Origin: Moniliella sp. 'wahieum'
Taxonomy: Eukaryota; Basidiomycota; Moniliellomycetes; Moniliellales; Moniliellaceae
Assembly (NCBI GenBank): GCA_003971905.1
Contig: RSEE01000081.1
Coordinates: 1-64,000, forward strand
Direction: 5' to 3'
DNA length: 64,000 nt
Below the pieces are notes generated by a model, which saw nothing but the letters and a program-made list of their open reading frames with translations, was not told the origin of the DNA and ran no database searches. Of the stretch, positions 9,308 to 19,248 are shown one piece after another. How positions within the stretch are numbered: the first letter of the stretch is position 1; every line of letters starts with the position of its first letter. A program made the position numbers and the translations under genes.

Positions 9308-11615
9308 ATGGCTGCTGCCCCCACCCCCACCGCCGTCCCCCCGGCAAGAAGATCCGCATCGCGCTCGACCGCGGCGGGACGTTTCTCGACGCCGTCGCCT
9401 CCATCCCTGGGCGCGGCGACGTGGTGTTCAAGCTCCTGTCGCACGACCCTGCGCACTATGCCGATGCGCCGACCGAGGCCATTCGGCGCATCCTCCAGAT
9501 CGCCCTCGGCCGCCCCCTGCCGCGCACCGAAAAGCTCGATGCCAGTCCGATTGAAAGCATTCGGTTGGCCACGACGGTCGCGACCAATGCGTTGTTGGAG
9601 CGCAAAGGCCAGCGGCACGCGCTGGTCACTACCCAGGGGTTTGGCGACTTGCTGCGCATCGGTAACCAAGCCCGGCCGGATATTTTTGCCTTGGCCATTC
9701 ACAGGCCGGAGGTGTTGTTCTCCGCGGTGATCGAGGCGGAGGAGCGGGTGACGTTGGTGGGCGCGACCAACGACCCGCGCCACGCCGAGCAAGCCGTCAA
9801 GTTTGACCAGGGCAAGGTGGTGCGCGCCTATTCGGGACCCGACCTGCCCCCGCTGGTCTACAGGGATGGGGAGTGGGTCGAGCCGGAAATTGTGGAGGGT
9901 GTGTCGGGCGAAGCGGTGGCGATCCTCACCCCGCTCAACCAGCCCAAACTGCGTGCGGACCTGAAACAACTGAGGCGAGATGGGATCGACGCTTTGGCCA
10001 TCGTGTTGTTGCATGGATTCACGTTCCCCCAGCATGAAGATCTCATTGAACAGATCGCACGTGAAGAAGGATTCAAGTACATTTCCACCTCGCGCTTGCG
10101 CCCCGTGATCAAGGCGGTGGCAGAGAGGACACTCGGTCTCGGCCGATGCGTACTTGACGCCAGTGTTGCATGACTATCTCCACTCGTTTTTCCAGGGCTT
10201 TACGCCTTCGCTGCGAGATGGCACGGCGGGGACTAAGGTGGAGTTTATGATGTCCGACGGCGGCTTGACCCAGGTCGATCGCTTTTCAGGGCTGCAGAGT
10301 ATCCTCTCTGGTCCGGCCGGTGGCGTGGTCGGCATGGCCTTGACCACTTTTGATCCCGTGGATGGCCGTGCAGGTGATTGGGTTCGATATGGGCGGTACC
10401 TCGACAGACGTATCCAGGTACGACGGGCGGTACGAGCACGTGTTTGAGTCGACCACCGCCGGCGTGACGGTGGCTGCGCCGCAGTTGGACGTGAACACGG
10501 TGGCATCGGGAGGGTCGAGCATGCTGTCGTATCGCAATGGCATGTTTGTCGTTGGCCCGGAAAGTGCGTCAGCACACCCGGGCCCAGCTGCGTACCGCAA
10601 AGGAGGGCCATTGACCATTACGGACGCTAACCTCGTTACCGGCCGGTTGGCCGTCGAGATGTTCCCGCGCATCTTTGGGCCGAACGAAGACCAAGGCCTT
10701 GACTTTGACCGTTCCCTTGAACTCTTCACCCAACTTACGACGAAATTAACAAGGACCGGCAAGCGCAGGGCCAACCCAGCTACAGCGTGGATGAAGTGGC
10801 CCACGGCTTTTTGCGCGTGGCAAACGAGACGATGGCGCGGCCGATTCGCGCATTGACCGAAGCCAAAGGCTATGCTGCCTCACGGCACATTTTGGCCTCG
10901 TTTGGTGGCGCCGGAGGGCAGCATGCATGTTCATTGGCGCGCGGGCTGGGGATCAAGTTGGTGGTGGTGCACATGTACTCGTCTCTTTGTCGGCGTATGG
11001 GATGGCATTGGCAGAGCGGGTGCACGAAGTGCAAGTACCAGCGTCGATGCGTTTGGAGGCAGCGACGATGCCGGCGTTGCAAAGCGCTTCCAGGAGTTGG
11101 AGGAGCAAGTGGGACAAGTGTTGGGAGGAGAAGGGTTTGCACCCGAGCAAATCAGCTGCGAGCGCTACCTCCACCTCCGGTACGACGGTACCGACACGCA
11201 GCTCATGACGCTGGTCCCGCCCACGTGGGACGGCGTGGCGGACGCGTTCACGCAGGCGTACCAGCAAGAGTTTGGCTTTGTTTTGACGGACAAGGCGGTG
11301 ATGGTGGACGATGTGCGAGTCAAGGGCATCGGCCACGCCTACTCCCACCTGCCGCCGCCGCTGGTGGAGGACTTGCGGACGCACGAGGGAGGGTTTGTGT
11401 CCACCGCCGCGCACGGGTCCACAAGGCCGATCTACTTTGCTGGGCAGGGGCGTGTGCCTACGCCGGTGCTCAAGCTGGCCGAGGTGGGGGTGGGGGAGAA
11501 GGTGGTGGGGCCGGCGGTGTTGGTCGACGAGACGCAGACGCTGTTGGTGGAGCCGGCGTGCACTGCCTACCGCCTCGCGCGCGGCGTGGTGGTGGAGATC
11601 GGCGACGAGCACTAG
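9308..11615 (+). CDS. 5-oxoprolinase, hydantoinase-A-like half (separate gene)
   Basis: This is the ATP-binding A half of 5-oxoprolinase. The start [10 protein letters not shown] at 9308 is separated by one base shift from [19 protein letters not shown], the first phosphate-binding loop. Next come [40 protein letters not shown], the second nucleotide loop [18 protein letters not shown] (about 10380-10435), [33 protein letters not shown], and [20 protein letters not shown]. The end is [18 protein letters not shown] and a stop at 11615. Frame breaks fall near 9345, 10130, 10350, 10745 and 10975. The wording is that of the eukaryotic single-chain enzyme, so the gene appears to be a fission product of it. 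The stop right after the A domain, with no linker into a B domain, supports a genuinely separate protein. Confidence 0.9.
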
Positions 11616-11801
11616 AAGGAGCGAGCGCGCAAGCAAGCGACGCGGCGGCTGGAATCGGAATCCAATCGACAGGTAATTAATTAATTGCCGATGCGAAGCA
11701 AGAGAAGACAAATAGCGAGTGATTGTAGATGGGTTGCTAAATAGGCCAGCCGGCGTCTTGCCGTTCTTCGTCCCCACCATCCCGCCCCGTTTTTCGTCGC
11801 C

Positions 11802-14800
11802 ATGGCCGTGGCTGCGGAGCTGCTCGGCGCACTGCAGACGCACCTGGCTGTGCCCAGCTCCAGGGCGCCGAGGCGCATGTGTGCTTCTGCTCGACACGGC
11901 CGCCTTCCTCGGCGCGCCCACCGCCGCCGCCTTGGCCACCGCCTGGACCCGCCTCGTCGCCACCCACCTCGCCTCGCACCCTGTCGTGCCCACGTCGGAC
12001 CTGGGCGCGCTGCGCACCCAGCTCGTCTCGTCGCCGCTCCTACTCCGCCCTGTCCAGCGTCTCATCATCCAGCACGCCCCCACCCCTCCGCCTCCCACTG
12101 TGGCACAGCGTCGTACGCGCCTACTTTGTCCCCGCCGCTCCTGCTGCTGCCAACGCCGAGGCAGACGCCGCAGACGTCACAGCTGCCCAAGCAGCAGCAG
12201 CAGCCGTGACACGCTGGGGACTACGTGTGTTGTCCCAGGCACAGGACAAGGCCGCCGTTGCGATTGCGACGTGGTCGCCTCCAAGCTGGATCTCGCTCTT
12301 CTCCTTGGTCCCGTCCTGTCTGCCGCCCCTGGAACTCCGCATGCGCACGCACAAAAGACCGAGTGGGACGAAACGCTGCACTTGCTCACTGCGTTCCCCG
12401 CCCGGATGGCCAATTTAGCCCAGGGCCATACGCCGACCAGTTTGGAAACGAGGTACGTCCTCCCTCTTCTTATCCTCCTTTCTGGGTGATTCCCACGGGT
12501 TGGGCAGCAAGCACCCTTTTCTCTCTGCTTGGTACAGCTGGCTGATGCGTGTCACATTCTGGGGGCAGTACATTCTACGCCGCCTGACGCGGCAGTGGGA
12601 CACGCTGCTCCGTCCGGGGAGGGGTCAGTTCCTGGCAGGCTTGGCGGTCCGCTTGCTCAAGCTGGGGTGGGTGCGCAATGCGAACGGGTGGTGGTACACA
12701 CTCCTGCCGCGCATGTTGGACCGATGGCAGCCTGGTCTGGGCTGGTCTACGAGCTACGTAGAGCATGGCGCGATGTGATGCGTGCGCTAGGACCCTACCG
12801 GGCCGAGGTGGTGGCGTCCCTGCTGGGATGGATTGAGCAGCGATCGGGGCAGGTCCACCCTCCCCTGGTGGGAACGGAGTTGACCGATCCAACGAGGCAG
12901 GAAGAGGATGTACGTTTGGCGTATGTACTCGCGCTCGTCTGTCCGCCAACCTCCACGCCACCTGTGGGCTCCCCGGCCTCCCCTCGGACGCGGACTCCGA
13001 CGCGGACTCAGAAGAGGACGAGGAGGAGGAAGAGCAGATGGACATATTGCTACCCAGTGTGGGATGGAGCTCTGTGTCGCTTGCGCGCGCCTTGGTCCTA
13101 TGGTCCTCCTGGCGCCGTCGCCCGAGAGGACCGAACAGCTGCTCCGCCGTACGTGACCCATGGGGGGATAAGACCACCATCTTAGCTCAAGGCCGGAGCA
13201 ACACGTGGCACGTGCAGTCTTGCTTACGGTGGCGCTAAACCGGCTGAAGTTCCTAGCTGCCCTCTGCCCCCTTGCCTTCTTCCACAGCGGAACCTATGGC
13301 AGCGTCGACCTCGGCCCATGGGCCAGGGAAATCCGGTAGTGCAGCTCCACTCACGCGGGAGCAGGAACCGAGACGATCGTCCCGTTTCTGCTAAAAACAC
13401 GGCACGACCCAGCGTTCCTAAACGGTGTCCAGGCGTACCTTGACCACCCGTCCCCGGCCATTCGGCTCGTGGGGCTGGCAGTGGCCGAAATCTTGGTTGG
13501 GACGGTGCGCACGCTTGTTCCCACCGAGGTTCCCTTGGACTTTGGCGTGTGGGGCGGCACGGGGCAGGGCAAGACCTAGCGCGTACCTTGCGACAGATGG
13601 AGTGGCCTGTCGTCCCACTCTCCCGCGGCGGTGTGCTGGGCATAGTGCCAGCGTCCGATGAGGCTGGTGGGGCAGACCAGCCAGGCGAAAGTAACAAGGT
13701 GGAGGAAAGTGCGGATCGACTGGCCGATCTGACGTTGATGCGTCCGGCGCGGACCATGCCCCGTCCTCGGCGCTTGGGGGCGCATCGCGCCCCGCACAAA
13801 CCACTGATCCAGCTCCTCGACTCGGACGGGAAGGAAGAAGAAGACACAAGCGCCCGTTCTCGGCCCTCGTGCCGTCTTCCGAGTCGGAGGGAGAGGATTC
13901 CTCTGCGGACGAACAAGATCACGACCTCGATCCCAATTCCGAGCTCGACCCAGGGGACGTGCTGTCTTTGTTAGAGCGCGCCCGCGGGGGCGGGAGGCAG
14001 AAGTACAAATGACCGAACGCACGAAAGAGTTCAGTGCGTCCGATGCGGCGCAGAAGCGGGACGCAATGGCGATGCGCATGCCTGGGCCGCGCCGACGTGC
14101 GGTGGTGTACGTGCATGAGCTGCCGCCTTTGCTCCGAGGCAAGAGAGAGGAAGTGCGGCATGCGCCACGTGCTGCCGTCGCTGGTGCGTGCCAAGCGAGG
14201 GTGGGGGAGCGAGGTGCAAGACTCGGCGGTGGAGTTGGTGCATCAGCTGGTGCAGCTGGACGACCGGTTTGGTCTGAAAGCGTTCGAGGAGTGGATCGCC
14301 GTTGGCATGGTCGCACTCTCGTCTCGGCGCCCGTGGGGCGGTAGCGATCGAGCTGGTGTTCAGCCCGCACCTGTCCTTGGTGCGAAAGGCGATGTTGCTC
14401 AGTGCGTTGCTGTATGCGGCGCTGGAGGTGCGGGGTGACATGCCGGCGCTATCTCGGCCGGCGCCCACCAAGATCGCAGACCAAGTTGCCGCCCATGTTG
14501 GCTTGCTCGTCCGCCATGCCGTCGAGCGCGCCAGGCACGAGGGCGAAGCGCACGTGCCTTCTCTTGCACGCCGTACGGCGCTCACTGCCACTCCACTACG
14601 GCCACCACCCGCGCCGCCCAGCGCCGGCATCGCCCCATCACCCCCGCGGCAAAGCAGGAAGACTACCTTGCGCCGCTGATCACACGTACCTTGGCCCACC
14701 TCACGCTCCAGGGGCAGGGGGGCTACTTTACCCGTTCGTCGGTGTCTCCGTGGCCGATGGCCACGCTGCCGCCGCTGCTGCTGCCCTGGCTGCTGCAGAC

Positions 14801-15195
14801 GGTGGCGGGACTGCTGCCTACGGCGGGGGCCTGCGGACGCAAGCCATGAGCTGGCGCTGGGGTGAGCAGGGCGGCGTACGCGTTGCCCTCGGAGCGTGCT
14901 GTGCCGATACAGACAGCAGCGATGGAGGTGGTGCTGCTGGCGCTGCAGGGGCCGGTGGCGGGGGGTAGCGGGGGTGGACTGGGCGGCGGTGCAGCAGCAG
15001 GCGGAGAGCGTGTTTGCAGTGCCGGACGCGGCGGCGGTGGCGGTGGCGGCGGCGGTGCAGCTGGCGGTGGGCGAGGCGCGGGCGGATGGAGCGAAGCACA
15101 GAGCCTCCTGGCGCTCGAGGGATGCTGAGGAGAAGCAGCCGCGTCGAATGGCCAATTGTGCTTGCCATGTCCCATCGACCAAGTCGAGTATGTAG
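11802..15195 (+). CDS. TEL2: Telomere length regulation protein Tel2 (TTT complex)
   Basis: Tel2, with Tti1 and Tti2 and the Hsp90 co-chaperone R2TP, stabilises newly made PIKK kinases such as Tor, ATM/Tel1 and ATR/Mec1. Evidence is a chain of family-like segments. LHLLTAFPARMANLAQG is the 'slP.RvaN' motif (about 12375-12420). GQYILRRLTRQWDTLL follows a probable short intron at 12452-12509. FLNGVQAYLDHPSPAIRLVG with LAVAEILVG (13415-13500) corresponds to the conserved Tel2 C-terminal domain entry. VLPSLVRAKRGWGSEVQDS then AVELVHQLVQLDDRFGLKAF and AMLLSALLYAALEVRG (14170-14437) belong to the C-terminal helical part. The middle is acidic (13780-13970). The start ATG at 11802 opens MAVAAELLGALQTHL. 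At least six frame changes occur. The exact stop is uncertain (15128 or 15195 depending on frame). The overall length suits Tel2. Confidence 0.75.
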
Positions 15196-15241
15196 TAGGC
15201 ATGGCAGTCGGTAGAACACAGTCCACACGCACCCAAAAATA

Positions 15242-15326
15242 TGCCTCTTGGCCGAATCGAACGACCGATCTTCTCATGCCGTAGCAGTGCTACTAGTGAG
15301 ATGCTTTACCACTGAGCCAAAGAGGC
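15242..15326 (-). tRNA. tRNA-Thr(AGT) with a 13-nt intron
   Basis: On the minus strand the acceptor stem GCCTCTT pairs with AAGAGGC. The D arm is GGCTCAGTGGTAAAGC. The anticodon stem TCTCA/TGAGA encloses loop C-T-AGT-A, then an intron gcactgctacggc placed after base 37, the canonical site, and A38. The T arm is GGTCG-TTCGATT-CGGCC. Without the intron it is 72 nt. Anticodon AGT reads threonine ACU codons. Confidence 0.92.
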
Positions 15327-15329
15327 TTG

Positions 15330-16830
15330 CGTGGGCGTTCCTTTTCCCATCACACGTGACACGGCGAGTACGTAATCAGCCACCAGCGTTGTCCCCGCCT
15401 ATCCTTCCTGCAGAGTAGAGTGCAGAGAAGCTCGCCTACCCCCACCGCGCGAAGCGTAAGTACTAGTTGCCCCCCCCGCCTCGCTTAGGATGAGGAAGAC
15501 ATGGGTGATCCACCGCCCCGGCTCCTCCCGGCGGAGCCACGCACGGTCCACATGTACCCCCACCCCTTGCTCGCAGCGGGGCAGTGGGACCAACCAAGAA
15601 CAGATACCTGATCGATGATCCCCCTCCCCCGCCCTTGCTTCTGCTTCTCTGTGGCTGACGCTCCTTCCCCCGCATCCATCATCCAGCCCAAGCCATGCGC
15701 CGAGGCGTCTAGGGCCACGCCGCCGGTCCCCTGGACACCCACTGCCTCCGTGTCCTGGCCATCGCCGGCCCGCTCCGCCCTTCCCGTTCCGCCCCCCACT
15801 CCGCGCTGCTGCGCGCAGGAAAGGTGTCCGATCCATCCAGGCCACGTGCAGGCTGATGGGTGGACGTGAGATGTGATGTGACAAAGGGAAATGGGAACGT
15901 GTGTTGGACGAAAACATCATCTGCGTGTGGACATTGGGGGGAGGGTCGTAGTGTAGATCGATGCATCATTGTGCCGCATTTTCTGCTTCGTTTACGTGGC
16001 AGGCCTGGGCGGCGATGTTACCGGGGGGGGGTCGCTTATTCACCACCGAAGAAGAAACGGACGTTCCGTGCTGCACTGCATGTTCCTCATCAGCCCCCAT
16101 TCGGCATTGCACCTTCTGCTCCCTGCACTCGCCTTCCGCCTCCTTTTACCGTTTTTAGATGGTGTATAGTCTGCTCCCCGGGCGTGTCACATCCAGCTGG
16201 CTCTCTGCGGAGAAGTGCAAGGCGCTCGCTTAATTCGGTCCAGTCCTTCAGGTCTGTATCGCTGCATCCAGACGATCAAACCGAACAAGATGGGGGGTCG
16301 GTTGGAAGTTAGTTCACATACTCGACCACAGCTCCAACTGTCAGAGTCATGGGTAAGTTTTTCCCGAAATGTCCATAGAAAGAGAGTGGAAACAAGTTTG
16401 TGAGTATAGAGGCCAGAGAAAGCGGACAAAATGCGCTGAGGGCGGCATCGTCCATGCGCCATGTCCTACCGACCTTCTCCGACAACAGGTTTGTATAGGT
16501 ACGTTTACAAAGAAAAAGAGCCAACCGCGGTTAGTTGTCGGCGCCCAGCGCGGCGCGTGCAGACGCAATGTACAAAGGAAGGAGGGGGAGGGAGAGTGGA
16601 TGGCGGGGCAGCTCTGTTGGGGCGCGGATCGAGACCACATCGATCATCAATGTCGCTGGCGAGGAGGTTGGCGGCGAAAGGACGAGGAGGAGACGAGGTG
16701 GTGGCTACTCAATGTGGCAAAGGGGGAGGATACGCAATCGGAAAGTGCCACAGGCGGCACCAGGCAGCACAGGGCGCTGGCGCCGCGCTCTCCTGGTCAC
16801 GCGTGGCGACGAGCAGCCAGACTGATTAAA
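15330..16830. other. 1.5-kb stretch without a convincing gene
   Basis: Several open frames on both strands (for example 15399-15920 minus and 15860-16312 plus) are rich in Arg, Gly, Ser and Pro and show no motif I recognise. A small gene broken by indels between 15600 and 16400 cannot be excluded. A short heptamer repeat closes the stretch at 16831. Confidence 0.5.
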
Positions 16831-16856
16831 GATTGCTGATTGCTGATTGCTGATTG
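16831..16856. repeat. Heptamer microsatellite (TGATTGC)n upstream of DSK2
   Basis: The 7-bp unit is repeated a little over three times (gattgctgattgctgatt...). It lies about 150 bp before the DSK2 start. It belongs to a set of 7-bp-unit arrays seen across the window. Confidence 0.85.
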
Positions 16857-17007
16857 GTCTCTGAGAGGCGGTGCCGATCGGAGCAGATGCTGGGGTAGCT
16901 AAGCCGCCTTGCCCTCCGCCGCCCCGCATCGCCCCTCTCTCTCCCTCCGGCTTCTGCCTCCTGCCCACCTCACCGCGCCTCCGTAGATCCCCACCCCGGC
17001 CCCCACC

Positions 17008-18383
17008 ATGCCCACCGACTCCGAAACCAACCCTGCCGCCGCCCTCCCGCCGACGCCTCCGACGACGAGGGAGAGGTGGTGGCGCTGACCATCAAGGGTC
17101 CCGCTGGTCTCCAGCTGCCCATCCAGATTGGGCTTGCTGCGCCCGTGCGCAAGCTCAAGCACGCCATCCAGCAGGCCAAGCCTGACTTTCCCGCCACATC
17201 GCTGCGCCTCATCTATGGCGGCAAAGTGCTCAAGGACGACGTTCTGTTGGAGAAGTACCATATTCAGGGCGGCCATACCATCCACATGGTCCACTCTGGT
17301 GGCGCCCCCCGCCCTGCTTCCAGCACCACGACATCCACCACCACCGCCCCACCGCTGGCACAGGACCCGGTACCGGCGCAGCTTCGCCAGCTCCTGCAAC
17401 CTCCACCCCGGCGGCGAGTGCGGCGGAACGGGCCGAGGCTCGTGGGGTGCCCAGCACGTTCGGTGCCGGGCAGACGTTCACCAACAACCCGCTTTCTGCG
17501 CTGCTGCGTCCTGATCTGGCCGGTCCGCATATGGCCGCGCTCAACCCTTTTGCGGGCATGAATGGCAACCCGTCCGACCCGAACTTTATGATGAACTTGA
17601 TGGCGGATGAGAGTTTCCAAGCGCAGGCGCGCGAAGCGCTGGCCCAACCGGGCATTGTGGACCAGATCCTGCTTATGCGACCGCAGTGCGGCCGTACCGT
17701 GCCATGCTCGAGACCATGCTCCAGTCCGAACAGTTTCGCGAAATGATTACCAACCCCGAAATGGTACGGCGCAGCCAACAACTGGCCGGCGCGATGGGCG
17801 CAGGTGCAGGTGGCATGCCTGGCTTGGGCCCCTTTGGCTCAGGAATGTTTGGTGCACCGCCTGCCACAGGCGGTGGCGGCGGTGCACTGGCGCTGCTCAG
17901 TGGCCCACATTTGCTCCCCCTGCCAACCCGGCGGCGCCAACGCCAGGCAGCACCGAATCGCCTCCCACTGGTGCGGCGGGTACCACAGGTGCTACAGGTG
18001 GTGCCAACCCGGGCCGGGCGCACCTGGGTCAGCGGACTCGCTGGAGCAACTTCTGCACGCCTTGGGAGGCGGAGCTGGCGGGGGGCCTGGGATGGGATTC
18101 CTCCCCCCAACCTGTTTGGCGACCTTGGCGCGGCAGGGGGACTAGGTGGGTTGGGTGGCCTGGGTGGCCTGGGTGGTATGGGTGGCCTAGGCGGTGCCGG
18201 CGGTGCTGGTGCTGGAGCGTCGGCTGGCGATTCTCGCCCCCCGAAGAACGGTATTCCAACGAGCTTGCCCAGTTGCAGGGAATGGGCTTTACCAATGGCC
18301 CGGCCAACCTGCGGGCGTTGTTGATCAGCGGTGGGAGCGTCGAGGCCGCCGTGACGCTCCTGCTCGAGGGAGGGGGGATTTGA
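17008..18383 (+). CDS. DSK2: Ubiquilin / Dsk2-type ubiquitin receptor (UBL-STI1-UBA)
   Basis: Shuttle factor that carries ubiquitylated proteins to the proteasome: the UBL binds the proteasome and the UBA binds ubiquitin. The start MPTDSETNPAAA at 17008 precedes an acidic link and a UBL (VVALTIKGPAGLQLPIQIG ... LRLIYGGKVLKDDVLLEKY ... GHTIHMVHSG, about 17073-17300). Next are STI1-type repeats: DPNFMMNLMADESFQAQARE (about 17577-17635) and AMLETMLQSEQFREMITNPE (about 17700-17760). A Gly/Ala-rich linker with many GLGG repeats follows (18120-18230). The UBA at the end has LAQLQGMGFTNGPANLRALL and ends EAAVTLLLEGGGI. Frame changes at about 17050, 17330-17440, 17690, 17900 and 18240 are bridged by homology. 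A ribosomal frameshift is not suggested, and indel errors are likelier. Confidence 0.93.
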
Positions 18384-18851
18384 AAACGAGAAGGGGACGA
18401 GGGCCGGGGCCCGAGGGAGCAGACATCGACAGCAACGTGCTTCTTCGTACCTGGTTGGGCCTTTCTGCTGCCCGATCCCATGGGGGGCGGCCAGGCACAA
18501 GACAAGCGGATTGGTGTCTCGGGGCTCCGACCTTTGCACTTTGTATCAACGTTGCTCGATCGGCCTTGTTTGCTTGCCCCACGCGTCCAGCCCAGTCTAG
18601 GGCAGCGCCCTTGTGTGTGTGTAACTGATGTCTGGCATCGGCTGGGGCGTGGTGCTGGCGATGGCGTTCGTGCGTGCTGTCTGTGCGCGGCTGTGAGAAT
18701 GGAATGAGGGATGGGGTGCTGCTTGCTGGAAGCGAGTGAGGGCGAGGTGGAGATAGATGCTTGGTTGACTGTCTGTTGTCCAGAGATGTCGCCGGGCAGA
18801 ACAACCGGCTGCCACACAGGTCGAATGCAGATGTGATAACTGCAGCATCAC

Positions 18852-18941
18852 TCCTCAATGGTCCAACGGCTATGATGTCACGCTTTCAAGGCCTGTGTGG
18901 TCTGTTCCGTGAAGACCCGGGTTCGACTCCCGGTTGGGGAA
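18852..18941 (+). tRNA. tRNA-Glu(TTC) with an 18-nt intron
   Basis: Acceptor TCCTCAA pairs with TTGGGGA, with one T-G pair. The D arm is TGGTCCAACGGCTATGATG. Anticodon stem TCACG/CGTGA carries loop C-T-TTC-A followed by the intron aggcctgtgtggtctgtt and C38. The T arm is CCGGG-TTCGACT-CCCGG, and the discriminator is A. A T-rich pol III terminator (tttctttt) follows at once. Without the intron it is 72 nt, and TTC reads glutamate codons. Confidence 0.94.
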
Positions 18942-19048
18942 TTTCTTTTGGCGGCGGGATGGTGATGTGATGGTGATAGATGGGATGCGCGGGTGGGAGC
19001 AGCGCCACTTCGATCGGAGTTCCGCTGGGCGGCGTCCCGCGGCCGCAG

Positions 19049-19060
19049 TCACATGTGATG
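19049..19060. promoter_or_regulatory. Palindrome GTCACATGTGAT
   Basis: Matches RTCACRTG, the binding consensus of Cbf1-type bHLH factors. It lies 190 bp before the ATG at 19249 and about 110 bp after tRNA-Glu. The same core recurs upstream of other genes in the window (36054, 38841, 53888). Confidence 0.5.
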
Positions 19061-19248
19061 TCGCATCGCCGAGGGCTGCACTGCCACTCCGTACTCCTCC
19101 CACTCCCCACCGCCGTCTGCCGCTGTCCGGCGACGACCTGGGCGCTTGGCTGGCATGCAACCCCAGCAACGCCACGCCTGTCGATGCGCCCCAGAGCATC
19201 TCGGACCCTTCGTTCGTTCCCCCGCACGCCGAGGGGCCCGCCCCGCGC

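Noticed and set aside
9308-11615. Programmed ribosomal frameshifting in the oxoprolinase A gene
   Set aside because: Breaks are many, lack slippery heptamers, and occur equally in all genes of the window. Sequence error is simpler.
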